In this document: positions 1 to 7,516 of the stretch, in pieces
How positions within the stretch are numbered: position 1 is the first letter of the stretch
Layout of the letters: each line of letters starts with the position of its first letter
Source of the DNA: Lachnospiraceae bacterium
GTDB taxonomy: Bacteria; Bacillota; Clostridia; Lachnospirales; Lachnospiraceae
Length of the DNA stretch: 40,333 nt
Assembly (NCBI GenBank): GCA_024693225.1
Contig: JAILLI010000036.1
Coordinates: 1-40,333 of the forward strand
Reading direction: 5' to 3'
Program-made: the position numbers and the translations under genes
Notes under the pieces: model-generated
What the model was told of the DNA's origin: nothing
Database searches by the model: none
The model's input: only the letters and a program-made list of their open reading frames with translations

Positions 1-10
1 ACACACCTCC

Positions 11-33
11 GTAAGAATGTAAGCATTTCTTAC
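11..33. repeat. Inverted repeat between edge promoter and its ribosome site
   Basis: GTAAGAA (11-17) and TTCTTAC (27-33) form a perfect 7-bp inverted repeat with a 9-base centre. It sits just downstream of the leftward promoter and next to its GGAGG, so it could be an operator or a 5'-UTR hairpin. Which one cannot be decided from the sequence. Confidence 0.45.
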
Positions 34-37
34 ATAT

Positions 38-66
38 ACTATACCACTTAGTCTCTGTTTTCTCAA
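38..66 (-). promoter_or_regulatory. Promoter for a gene beginning left of the window
   Basis: On the minus strand, TTGAGA (61-66) and TATAGT (38-43) are exactly 17 bases apart. A GGAGG ribosome site follows (complement of 6-10), so a minus-strand start codon should lie just outside the left edge. The gene itself cannot be seen. Confidence 0.55.
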
Positions 67-81
67 TACTATCTTACAAAT

Positions 82-115
82 ACAAATCCCCGCAAGCATA
101 AGCTTACGGGGAAAT
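82..115 (-). terminator. Terminator-like hairpin downstream of the MBL-fold gene
   Basis: CCCCG (88-92) pairs with CGGGG (107-111), with a nested AAGC/GCTT stem. Read leftward it is followed by ATTTGTATTTG, a weak T-tract. It lies about 180 bases past the end of the minus-strand hydrolase gene and resembles the hairpin at 1074-1101. Confidence 0.5.
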
Positions 116-121
116 CATTCG

Positions 122-141
122 GGTGGATAGTGGGACTCGAA
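122..141 (-). other. tRNA 3'-end-like fragment (possible attachment-site remnant)
   Basis: The minus strand here contains TTCGAGTCCC followed by ACTATCCACC, which looks like a tRNA T-loop running into an acceptor 3' strand. The bases before it do not complete the T-stem, and no anticodon or D arm was found, so it is not a tRNA gene. Such scraps can be left at integration sites of elements that target tRNA genes; that reading is inference. Confidence 0.25.
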
Positions 142-293
142 GCAACTAACCGTTTTCAAAAGCCCCTTGAACCCGTTGATTTATAGGAAAGGTGGAAGGC
201 CCATGGTATCCGGTTTGATTTCTGTTTCAAATCAGTTTCAACTTTTCCAGGTTTCACATTACCAGATTTTGTTATCTATATTAATGGGCTTTT

Positions 294-977
294 TCACATT
301 CCGTACATCAAATCATTCAATGTATCTTGCACATTTACTGGTGTCCAATGACCCTCTACACATATTTCCGGATTGATCTCTTTGATAGTATCGGCCAGCT
401 TTGCACAAAGATCAGTCCGTTTTATTCCTGTAAAGAAATCATTTCCGGTAGCATCACCAAGAAATAGTGTATTGTCGTTATCTACATATATGAGAGTTGA
501 ATCATCAGTATGCGGGGCCTCTGCCTGGAAAACCTTAACCCTGCACCCGCCAAGGTCAAACGTAATCTCCCCGGAGAATATAATATCTGCATCTTTGACA
601 ACTACTTTGGCATCTGTGCCATATTCTCTTCTGATACTTTCATGGATACCAAAGAATTCATCCGGTCCATTCATTTCTATTTTTACCTTCCATTCCGAAA
701 GGTACCTATTTGTTTTCGCATTGGCCAAACAAATCCCGTTCACGGCATGCATTCCAAAAGTATGATCCCAGTGCCAATGAGTAATAACCGTCAAAACAGG
801 CAACGGCAGGTTTTCCTTTTTCAATAAGCCATAAAAATCCCTTGTATGTGCCGCAGAATGTCCGGCGTCAATTGCCATGCTCCAGTTGTCTCCCTTCACA
901 TAGCCAAGATTCGGACGGTCCCTTTCTGCTTCAAACGGCATAATCCATATATGATCTGTCAATCGTTTCAATTCCAT
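294..977 (-). CDS. MBL-fold metallo-hydrolase
   Basis: This 227-residue protein belongs to the metallo-beta-lactamase fold superfamily. The zinc-binding signature HWHWDH is at residues 67-72 (H67, H69, D71, H72). Further candidate metal ligands are the histidine in EAPHTDD (about residue 155) and a C-terminal GHW. There is no signal peptide, so it is probably cytoplasmic. The superfamily includes beta-lactamases, glyoxalase II-like thioesterases, lactonases and others, and the substrate cannot be named from sequence. The start is preceded by GGAGAG at a somewhat long spacing. Upstream are an intrinsic terminator, a long hairpin-rich leader and a strong promoter carrying a LexA-like box, so expression may be controlled by read-through. 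The gene and its surroundings are AT-richer than the rest of the window, which may indicate acquisition. Confidence 0.85.
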   Translation of the reverse strand: MELKRLTDHIWIMPFEAERDRPNLGYVKGDNWSMAIDAGHSAAHTRDFYGLLKKENLPLPVLTVITHWHWDHTFGMHAVNGICLANAKTNRYLSEWKVKIEMNGPDEFFGIHESIRREYGTDAKVVVKDADIIFSGEITFDLGGCRVKVFQAEAPHTDDSTLIYVDNDNTLFLGDATGNDFFTGIKRTDLCAKLADTIKEINPEICVEGHWTPVNVQDTLNDLMYGM

Positions 978-1060
978 CTTCTATTACTCTCCGATTTCAT
1001 GTCATAACCCTATTATGTCTAAGGGAAATCTTAAGGGAATGCAAAATAATTCAACTATTT

Positions 1061-1101
1061 CACCAAAGAAAAATCCCCGCAAATCGTTGATTTTACGGGG
1101 A
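1061..1101 (-). terminator. Intrinsic terminator upstream of the MBL-fold gene
   Basis: CGGGG (1096-1100) pairs with CCCCG (1075-1079), and a nested GATTT/AAATC stem closes on a GTT loop. Read leftward the stem is followed by ATTTTTCTTT. It lies between the promoter at about 1385-1413 and the hydrolase start at 977, so it either ends a separate small RNA or acts as an attenuator. Confidence 0.7.
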
Positions 1102-1378
1102 AATTCGAGAATGTTGAATCAATATATCGGATATCCATTATAGCTGTTGGCTATTTACCAACTCATGGTTGATATTTTTAAATTCCCGAGGTTTTTCTAC
1201 CCCGATCTTTTAATGGCACTAGCCTGATGCCTCTACCTGATCTAATTCAGGATACATATATGCTTTGAATACGAACTAAGGCCTTTGTTTTGTTTCAGCC
1301 TAATACCTTCAAGATTTTACGCTATTCAAGGTAATATTTAGAAAGCAACCCAATATCTTTAATTATCAATGTTCGATA
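1066..1378 (-). ncRNA. Candidate structured leader RNA or small RNA, family unknown
   Basis: From the predicted transcription start near 1378 to the terminator at 1061-1101 there is about 310 nt with no credible coding sequence. Read on the minus strand it contains several helices: CCTGA/TCAGG (1236-1251), GGCA/TGCC (1215-1231), GTTGG/CCAAC (1145-1161), a TACCTT/AAGGTA pair, and a competing TTGAATA/TATTCAA pair near 1265-1330. The number of helices, the alternative pairing, the strong promoter and the terminator all fit a regulatory RNA. I could not match the lysine, SAM, TPP, purine, glycine, c-di-GMP, ZTP, THF or T-box consensus. Confidence 0.4.
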
Positions 1379-1413
1379 TAAATAATTATATCGAACAAAT
1401 GTTCTTTTGTCAA
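1371..1413 (-). promoter_or_regulatory. Strong promoter with LexA-like box and overlapping palindrome
   Basis: On the minus strand, TTGACA (1408-1413) and TATAAT (1385-1390) are 17 bases apart, a full consensus match. The spacer contains GAACATTTGTTC (1393-1404), which fits the Gram-positive LexA (SOS) box form GAAC-N4-GTTC and is followed by the G expected in the longer consensus. A second, perfect 10-bp inverted repeat, GTTCGATATA-N6-TATATCGAAC (1371-1396), covers the -10 region and shares a half-site with the box. The promoter drives the leader RNA and possibly the MBL-fold gene. SOS control is inference. Confidence 0.75.
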
Positions 1414-1453
1414 CCACGAAAACGAAAATAGCCTAAGAGCTATATATGTCATC

Positions 1454-1482
1454 TTGCGTATTTTACGGTGAATGTATATAAT
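1454..1482 (+). promoter_or_regulatory. Promoter of the HPt gene
   Basis: TTGCGT (1454-1459) and TATAAT (1477-1482) are separated by 17 bases. The predicted start near 1489 gives a 5' leader of about 43 nt before the HPt start codon. It is divergent from the leader-RNA promoter 40 bases away. Confidence 0.6.
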
Positions 1483-1531
1483 TAATCATTGTTTTTGTAT
1501 CTGATCTGGATCTTAACAAGAGGCGGGATCT

Positions 1532-1891
1532 ATGGACAAAAGAATTTTCGGAGCCGAAGACGGGATCGATGAGGAAGGATGCCTTCTGATCTATGACAAT
1601 GATCAGAATTTCTACAGGCTTGTTCTTGACACCTTCCTGAAGGAGATAACGAAGACCGTAAAAGATATGGCGGCCGCATTTTCGGCAGGGGATATTGAAG
1701 GGTACAGGATACTGGTCCACGGTCTCAAGGGATCCGGCGGAAGCGTTGGAGCGAAAGCTCTTGTTGAGATGGCGACAATATCCAACGAACTTATAAAAGA
1801 AGGAAAGTGGGATGAAGCCGCCGTATACCATGAGCCTATACTTAACGAACTTGAAAGACTGATAAGAATGATCCCCGAGAGGCTTTCATAA
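1532..1891 (+). CDS. HPt-domain histidine phosphotransfer protein
   Basis: The 119-residue product is essentially one HPt domain, an all-helical carrier that passes phosphate between receiver domains of multistep phosphorelays. The signature VHGLKGSGGSVGA places the phosphorylatable histidine at residue 63, followed by the usual K-G-S. No membrane segment or kinase domain is present. The start is preceded by AAGAGGCGGG at good spacing, and a promoter lies at 1454-1482. No partner kinase or response regulator is encoded in the window, so it is an orphan whose partners lie elsewhere. asnA follows after 71 bases in the same direction and may be co-transcribed. Confidence 0.85.
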   Translation: MDKRIFGAEDGIDEEGCLLIYDNDQNFYRLVLDTFLKEITKTVKDMAAAFSAGDIEGYRILVHGLKGSGGSVGAKALVEMATISNELIKEGKWDEAAVYHEPILNELERLIRMIPERLS

Positions 1892-1962
1892 TAGGTTTAT
1901 CCAGGATATAAAAAAGATCATGTCCATGAGGATCGGGGCATACTGGGAGTAAGGAGAACATC

Positions 1963-2970
1963 ATGAGCATCATAATACCGGACGGATATAAGAGCCCGTC
2001 ATCTATAAAAGAAACGGAGATCGCCATCAAGGAGGTCAAGGACTACTTTGAGAGAATGCTTGCAAAGGAGCTTAATCTGACCCGTGTGTCTGCACCTTTG
2101 TTTGTAAGACCCTCATCGGGCCTTAATGATAACTTAAACGGTGTGGAACGTCCCGTGACCTTTGGTATCAGGGAACAGGATGATGCGGAAGTTGAGATAG
2201 TCCATTCGCTTGCCAAATGGAAGAGAAAGGCTCTTTGTGATTACGGTTTTAAAACGGGCGAGGGTCTTTATACCGATATGACAGCCATCCGCAGGGATGA
2301 GGATACGGATAATCTTCATTCACTCTATGTGGACCAGTGGGACTGGGAACTGATCATAAACAAAAAGGACAGGACCCTGTCGACCCTTAAGTCCATAGTA
2401 AGGAAGGTATATGAAGCACTCAAGAATACGGAGATCTTCATCAATTCCAGACATCCCGAGATCAAGTGCATATTGCCCGAGAGCATCAAATTCATAACTA
2501 CCCAGGAACTGCTCGATAAGTGGCCGGATCTTACTCCAAAGGAACGGGAGAGCGCTGCGGCAAAAAAGTACGGGGCCATTTTCCTGATGCAGATCGGAGA
2601 CAGGCTCTCAAACGGACTGCCGCATGACGGCAGGGCTCCCGACTATGATGACTGGTCCCTTAACGGCGACATCATCGTATATTATCCCCTGCTGGATATG
2701 GGACTGGAGCTTTCATCCATGGGGATAAGGGTTGATGAGGATGCACTCAGGTCACAGCTTAAAAAAGCAAAATGCACGGACCGGAGCAGGCTTCCTTTCC
2801 ATAAGGCCATACTTGCGGGTAAGCTTCCCTATACGGCAGGAGGAGGTATCGGTCAGTCCAGGATATGCATGTTCTTTTTACGGAGGGCACATATCGGTGA
2901 GGTTCAAAGCTCCATCTGGCTCGAGAAGGACAGAAGAAGCGCCGAGAAGGCAGGAATAAATCTATTGTAA
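1963..2970 (+). CDS. asnA: Aspartate-ammonia ligase (asparagine synthetase A)
   Basis: The 335-residue protein is full length for AsnA, which makes asparagine from aspartate, ammonia and ATP (products AMP and PPi) in the cytoplasm and shares the class II aminoacyl-tRNA synthetase fold. Family features seen are the N-terminal segment with RVSAPLFV, the GLNDNLNG stretch near residue 55, the EEVHSLAKWKR-like segment here read as EIVHSLAKWKR, DMTAIRRDE near residue 106, and the C-terminal GGGIGQSR motif near residue 298, which corresponds to class II motif 3. AAGGAG precedes the start. It lies 14 bases before alaS and is very probably in the same transcript. Confidence 0.95.
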   Translation: MSIIIPDGYKSPSSIKETEIAIKEVKDYFERMLAKELNLTRVSAPLFVRPSSGLNDNLNGVERPVTFGIREQDDAEVEIVHSLAKWKRKALCDYGFKTGEGLYTDMTAIRRDEDTDNLHSLYVDQWDWELIINKKDRTLSTLKSIVRKVYEALKNTEIFINSRHPEIKCILPESIKFITTQELLDKWPDLTPKERESAAAKKYGAIFLMQIGDRLSNGLPHDGRAPDYDDWSLNGDIIVYYPLLDMGLELSSMGIRVDEDALRSQLKKAKCTDRSRLPFHKAILAGKLPYTAGGGIGQSRICMFFLRRAHIGEVQSSIWLEKDRRSAEKAGINLL

Positions 2971-2984
2971 GATCAGGAGATATC

Positions 2985-5633
2985 ATGAAACAGTTTACTT
3001 CAAAAGAATTAAGAAACACATGGAAAGAATTCTATAAGGAAAGAGGGCATGTTGATGTCGGTGCGGTATCGCTTGTATCCGACGGATCAACGGGTGTTAT
3101 GTTCAATGTTGCCGGCATGCAGCCTCTTATGCCTTATCTGCTTGGGAAGAAACACCCCATGGGGACCAGGCTGTGCAATGTTCAGGGATGTGTACGGACA
3201 AATGACATAGATTCTGTCGGGGACAGGTCTCATGTGACTTTTTTTGAGATGATGGGCAGCTGGAGCCTTGGAGATTATTTCAAGGAAGACCGGTGCAAGT
3301 GGAGCTATGAGCTCCTGACCCAGGTCTTTGGTTTTGACAGCGATCATCTTGCCGCCACCGTATTCGCAGGTGACGAGAATGCGCCCCGTGATGAAGAGGG
3401 AGCACAGTGCCGTATAGCATCGGGCTTTAAACCCGAAAACATTTACTATCTGCCGGCTGAGGATAACTGGTGGGGACTGGAATACGGCCCCTGCGGTCCG
3501 GATTCTGAGATGTTCTATATAGCGGATGTGCCCGACTGCGGACCCGACTGCGGTCCCGGATGTTCCTGCGGCAAGTATACAGAACTTGGAAATGATGTCT
3601 TCATGCAGTATGAGAAGTATAAGGACGGACATCTGACACCCCTTGAAAACAAGAATGTCGATACAGGCTGGGGCCTTGAGAGAAACCTTGCTTTTCTTAA
3701 CGGGACCAAGGATGTTTATATGACAGATCTTTTTGCCGGAGCCATTTCATATATCGAAAAAGCTTCCGGAGCCAAATATGACGAGGATACTGACAAGACA
3801 CGTTCTATGAGGGTACTTGCGGATCATATGCGTACTTCCGTTATGCTCATAGGCGATGAGGCAAGGCTTGTTCCCTCAAACGGGGGCCCCGGATATGTAC
3901 TCAGAAGACTGATCAGAAGAGCGGTACGTCACGGAAGGATCCTATCTCTGTCCGGAAATGATCTTCTTAAGATAGCGCAGATATTCATAGATGATGTATA
4001 TGCGGAAGCCTATCCCAACCTGGTGGCGAACAGGGACTTTGTCCTGAAGGAGCTGGGTAAGGAGATCGACCGTTTTACGGCAACACTTGAGAACGGTATG
4101 AAGGAGTTCGTAAAGATCATGTCTGCCCGGGAAGGATCTGATACCATATCCGGTAAGGACGCTTTTTATCTCTATGATACCTTTGGCTTCCCACTGGAAC
4201 TTACCGTTGAGATGGCAGCGGAAAAGGGAATGAAGGTTGATGAAGACGGCTTTGGTGCGGCCATGGAAGAGCAGAAGAAGAAAGCCAGGGAAAACGCAAG
4301 CTTTGCCCTGTCAGCCGGGGCGGAAGAACTTGCCGTATTTGATGGACTTGATGATAAGATAAGAACGGAATTTACCGGATACGATACAATAAAAGACACA
4401 GGGTGTATCGTGGCCATAGCGGCCGATGCGCTTACGGATAAGGCCGGTGAGGGTACGGAATGTATACTTGTTACCGATAAGACCCCCTTCTATGCAACAA
4501 TGGGAGGACAGAAGGGTGACTTCGGAACGATCACAGGTCCGGATGGTGCTCTCTTTACTGTAAGGGAGACCATAAAGCTTCCCGCAAACAGGGTGGGACA
4601 TGCCGGCGTCGTAACAAGTGGGACCATAAGTGTGGGAGATAAGGTCACCTTATGCGTGGATCCCCAAAACCGTGCCGATACATGCAGGAACCATTCGGCT
4701 ACCCACCTTCTGCAGAAAGCCCTTCAGACTGTACTGGGTGATGAGGTCAAGCAGCAGGGTTCATATCAGGACGGTGAGAGGACAAGGTTTGATTTCTCCT
4801 TTGGCAGGGCCCTGACAGGAGAAGAGATCGAAAAGGTCGAAGATATAGTCAACGAAAAGATAATGGAGGATATAAGCGTTGCGACCGATATCATGTCCAT
4901 AGAGGATGCAAAAGCATCCGGAGCCATGGCACTTTTCGGAGAGAAGTACGGGGATGTCGTAAGAGTTGTTAAGATGGGTGAATTCTCCAAGGAGCTGTGC
5001 GGAGGTACCCACGTAAAGAATACCGGAGATATCCGCTGCTTCAAGATCATATCCGAGGGTGGTATCGCAGCAGGTGTCAGAAGGATAGAAGGTATCACAG
5101 GAGCCTTTGTCCTCAAGTATTACAAAGAGATGGAAAGGGGCTTAAAAGAGGCAGCCCATACCGTAAAAGCAACTCCCGCCACTCTTAACGAGAGACTGGG
5201 TAAGATGAATGAGGAGATAAAGGGCTTAAAGAGCGAGCTTGAAAAGCTCAGATCCCAGGCGGCAAAAGATGCCGTGGGTGATATATCCGACAGGGTCGAG
5301 GAAGTAAAGGGCGTCAAGCTCATCGCAGCTTCCGTACCTTCTGCAGATATGAATGCCCTACGTGATCTGGCAGATCAGATGAAAGATAAGTATCCGGACG
5401 GAGTATTTGTACTGGCCGCCGAAAAGGACGGTAAGGCAAACCTTGTCGTAATGGCAGGCAAAGGTGCCATAGAAAAAGGTGCCCATGCCGGCAATATGAT
5501 CAAGAAGCTTGCGCCAATGGTAGGCGGAGGCGGCGGAGGAAGAGATAACATGGCTCAGGCCGGCGGTAAGGATCCTTCCGGGATAGAAAAGATGCTGAAG
5601 AGTGCTGCCGCCGTTCTCGAAGAGATGGTTTAA
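2985..5633 (+). CDS. alaS: Alanyl-tRNA synthetase
   Basis: This 882-residue class IIc synthetase charges tRNA-Ala. The N-terminal aminoacylation domain contains the motif-2 region THVTFFEMMGSWSLGDYF-like segment (here SHVTFFEMMGSW near residue 82) and NGGPGYVLRRLIRRAVRHG (about 300-320). A Cys-rich zinc insert with the pattern CGPDCGPGCSCG (about 185-197) is present. The editing domain has HSATH (H about 570 and 574) and CGGTH (about 672-676), the metal ligands that clear Ser- and Gly-tRNA. The C-terminus is a coiled coil plus a DHHA1 domain with the glycine run near residue 847. The motif usually read as GPCGPCSE is GPCGPDSE here, a Cys-to-Asp change. The start has AGGAG at good spacing. The protein appears complete and functional. 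Confidence 0.96.
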   Translation: MKQFTSKELRNTWKEFYKERGHVDVGAVSLVSDGSTGVMFNVAGMQPLMPYLLGKKHPMGTRLCNVQGCVRTNDIDSVGDRSHVTFFEMMGSWSLGDYFKEDRCKWSYELLTQVFGFDSDHLAATVFAGDENAPRDEEGAQCRIASGFKPENIYYLPAEDNWWGLEYGPCGPDSEMFYIADVPDCGPDCGPGCSCGKYTELGNDVFMQYEKYKDGHLTPLENKNVDTGWGLERNLAFLNGTKDVYMTDLFAGAISYIEKASGAKYDEDTDKTRSMRVLADHMRTSVMLIGDEARLVPSNGGPGYVLRRLIRRAVRHGRILSLSGNDLLKIAQIFIDDVYAEAYPNLVANRDFVLKELGKEIDRFTATLENGMKEFVKIMSAREGSDTISGKDAFYLYDTFGFPLELTVEMAAEKGMKVDEDGFGAAMEEQKKKARENASFALSAGAEELAVFDGLDDKIRTEFTGYDTIKDTGCIVAIAADALTDKAGEGTECILVTDKTPFYATMGGQKGDFGTITGPDGALFTVRETIKLPANRVGHAGVVTSGTISVGDKVTLCVDPQNRADTCRNHSATHLLQKALQTVLGDEVKQQGSYQDGERTRFDFSFGRALTGEEIEKVEDIVNEKIMEDISVATDIMSIEDAKASGAMALFGEKYGDVVRVVKMGEFSKELCGGTHVKNTGDIRCFKIISEGGIAAGVRRIEGITGAFVLKYYKEMERGLKEAAHTVKATPATLNERLGKMNEEIKGLKSELEKLRSQAAKDAVGDISDRVEEVKGVKLIAASVPSADMNALRDLADQMKDKYPDGVFVLAAEKDGKANLVVMAGKGAIEKGAHAGNMIKKLAPMVGGGGGGRDNMAQAGGKDPSGIEKMLKSAAAVLEEMV

Positions 5634-5672
5634 GGCGGCAGCCATCTTTACCGGATGTGCTTTACGGTCCGG

Positions 5673-7349
5673 CTAATGAAGCACGGCCCTTGCCTCGTAA
5701 GGCTGAAGGATACCGGCTTTGTGCTCGTCATAGTTTGATATGAGTTCTCTACCCGAAATGCAGTCGAAGAGGCTGCATTTCGTTTCTTTATCGGTCCAGT
5801 TGCAGGCAACCGTCAGGGTTTGATCATTGTAATGGCGCTCATATGCATATATCTGCTCACTGTCCTCAAGAAGAGGGGAGAAGGTCCCGTAAACAATTAT
5901 CTCATTTTCATGACGGAGCTTTATGAGTTTTTTGTAATAGTTAAAGACCGAGGCCGGATCATCTGTCTGTGAGGCGGCATTTATCTGTCTGTAATTGGGA
6001 TTGACCTTTATCCACGGATCTCCGGTTGAAAATCCAGCATTTTTGCTGTCATCCCACTGCATCGGGGTCCTGGCGTTATCCCTTGCGACTGCCGAAAAAC
6101 ACTTGAGCATCTCTTCGGAAGAGATCATCTTATGGTCTGTCACATACTGCCTGTAGGCATTGATCTCCTCTACATCCCGGCAGTCGTCAACGGATGTGAA
6201 GGTCATATTGGTCATGCCCAGTTCCTCACCCTGGTAGATATAGGGGGTACCTTTCATCATGTGAAGGAGTGTTGCCAGCATTTTTGCCGACAGGCCCCGG
6301 TACTTTGGTGAATCGTTACCGAAACGGGATACTACCCTTGGCTGGTCGTGATTGTCCCAGTAGAGGCTTCCCCAGGCTTTTCCCTCAAGTCCTGTCTGCC
6401 ACTTGTTGAGGATGGGGCGTAGCTTTGTCAGATCCGGATGATCATATCCCCATTTTCCCAGTATGGGTGTGGTAGTGGCATCTGTATCAACATGTTCAAA
6501 ATGAAAGACCATATTAAGCTCGGTCCCTTCGTTATTGGCATATTTCATGGCCTCCTCAAGGGTCACCCCGGCAGTTTCACCGACTGTCATGATATCGTAC
6601 TTTGACAGTACACGCCGGTTCATCTCCTGCAGATACTCATGTACATGCGGACCGTTTGCCACATAGGGCAGGAGCTCACCGTACAGACCATCCACCAGAG
6701 GACCTTCCGGATACGCAGGATCCTTACTGATCATTGAGATGACATCCATACGGAAACCGTCTATACCTTTTTCGCACCACCAGGTCATCATGTCGTATAC
6801 ACTGTTTCTGACCTTTTCATTATCCCAGTTAAGGTCGGGCTGCTTTTTTGTAAAGCAGTGCAGATAATACTGGTCTGTAGTTTCATCATACTGCCATGAT
6901 GAGCCTGAAAAGAGTGACTGCCAGTTAGTTGGAGGAAGATCGCCCTTTCCGTCTTTCCAGATATAATAATCCCTGTAAGGATTGTCCTTTGAAGACCTGC
7001 TTTTTATAAACCATTCGTGTTCATCCGAGGTATGATTGACAACCAGATCCATGACTATACGGATGCCCAGACTGTGTGCTTTATAAAGCATCCGGTCAAA
7101 GTCTTCCATGGTCCCGAATTCGGTCATGATGTCCCTGTAGTCGGAGATATCATATCCGTTGTCGTCGTTCGGACTCTTATATATGGGGGAAAGCCATATC
7201 ACATCGATCCCAAGTTCTTTCAGATAGGGAAGATGAGCGGTTATCCCGGCCAGATCACCTATACCGTCCCCGTTGCTGTCGGCAAAGCTTCTGGGATATA
7301 TCTGATAGACTACGGCTTCTTTCCACCATGCTTTTTTTTCGTTTTCCAT
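5673..7349 (-). CDS. GH13_31 alpha-glucosidase, probably oligo-1,6-glucosidase
   Basis: The 558-residue intracellular enzyme belongs to glycoside hydrolase family 13, subfamily 31. Opening residues WWKEAVVYQIYPRSF are typical. The catalytic nucleophile is D202 (DGFRMDVIS), the acid/base E258 (VGETAG), and the transition-state Asp D335 (NHDQPR). V203, directly after the nucleophile, is the residue that in this subfamily goes with alpha-1,6 specificity (isomaltose, panose), whereas Ala or Thr goes with alpha-1,4. Trehalose-6-phosphate hydrolases share much of this pattern, so specificity is inferred. The start at 7349 was chosen because GGAAAGGAGG lies six bases upstream; an upstream in-frame ATG lacks such a site. 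It is transcribed divergently from the LacI gene, which probably controls it. No signal peptide is present. Confidence 0.92.
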   Translation of the reverse strand: MENEKKAWWKEAVVYQIYPRSFADSNGDGIGDLAGITAHLPYLKELGIDVIWLSPIYKSPNDDNGYDISDYRDIMTEFGTMEDFDRMLYKAHSLGIRIVMDLVVNHTSDEHEWFIKSRSSKDNPYRDYYIWKDGKGDLPPTNWQSLFSGSSWQYDETTDQYYLHCFTKKQPDLNWDNEKVRNSVYDMMTWWCEKGIDGFRMDVISMISKDPAYPEGPLVDGLYGELLPYVANGPHVHEYLQEMNRRVLSKYDIMTVGETAGVTLEEAMKYANNEGTELNMVFHFEHVDTDATTTPILGKWGYDHPDLTKLRPILNKWQTGLEGKAWGSLYWDNHDQPRVVSRFGNDSPKYRGLSAKMLATLLHMMKGTPYIYQGEELGMTNMTFTSVDDCRDVEEINAYRQYVTDHKMISSEEMLKCFSAVARDNARTPMQWDDSKNAGFSTGDPWIKVNPNYRQINAASQTDDPASVFNYYKKLIKLRHENEIIVYGTFSPLLEDSEQIYAYERHYNDQTLTVACNWTDKETKCSLFDCISGRELISNYDEHKAGILQPYEARAVLH

Positions 7350-7421
7350 AAAAGGCCTCCTTTCCTGAACAGACCGTGTACCGGGGATCACCTTTGGGAA
7401 GGTACATCCCATATTACTCCA

Positions 7422-7449
7422 TTTGTATCATGTATATGATAAAAGTCAA
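7422..7449 (-). promoter_or_regulatory. Promoter of the GH13_31 gene with palindromic operator
   Basis: On the minus strand, TTGACT (7444-7449) and TACAAA (7422-7427) are 16 bases apart. A perfect 16-bp palindrome, TATCATGTATATGATA (7426-7441), fills the spacer. A repressor bound there would exclude RNA polymerase, and the divergent LacI-family protein is the obvious candidate, though the palindrome lacks the central CG common in LacI-family operators. Confidence 0.6.
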
Positions 7450-7516
7450 CAACATTTTATCAAAGTATGTTACAATCATTCATACAGCAAAGAAGGGACC
7501 ACATAAGGAGAAAGAC

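Noticed and set aside
118-200. Complete tRNA gene
   Set aside because: Only a T-loop and acceptor-like stretch is visible; the T-stem does not pair and no anticodon arm was found.
1141-1260. Lysine riboswitch, suggested by TAGAGGCATCAG
   Set aside because: The second conserved arm and the GCCGAAG-type core are missing.
1-1440. Insertion sequence or transposon
   Set aside because: No transposase, terminal inverted repeats or target duplication could be seen; only composition and a tRNA-like scrap suggest transfer.
978-1531. Possible short peptide genes in the leader region, for example a 12-codon frame starting at about 1257 on the minus strand
   Set aside because: No ribosome site precedes it, codons do not suggest an amino-acid attenuator, and the hairpins explain the region better.
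5634-5672. Terminator between alaS and the convergent GH13 gene
   Set aside because: A CCGGA/TCCGG stem is present but the loop is long and no T-tract follows on either strand.
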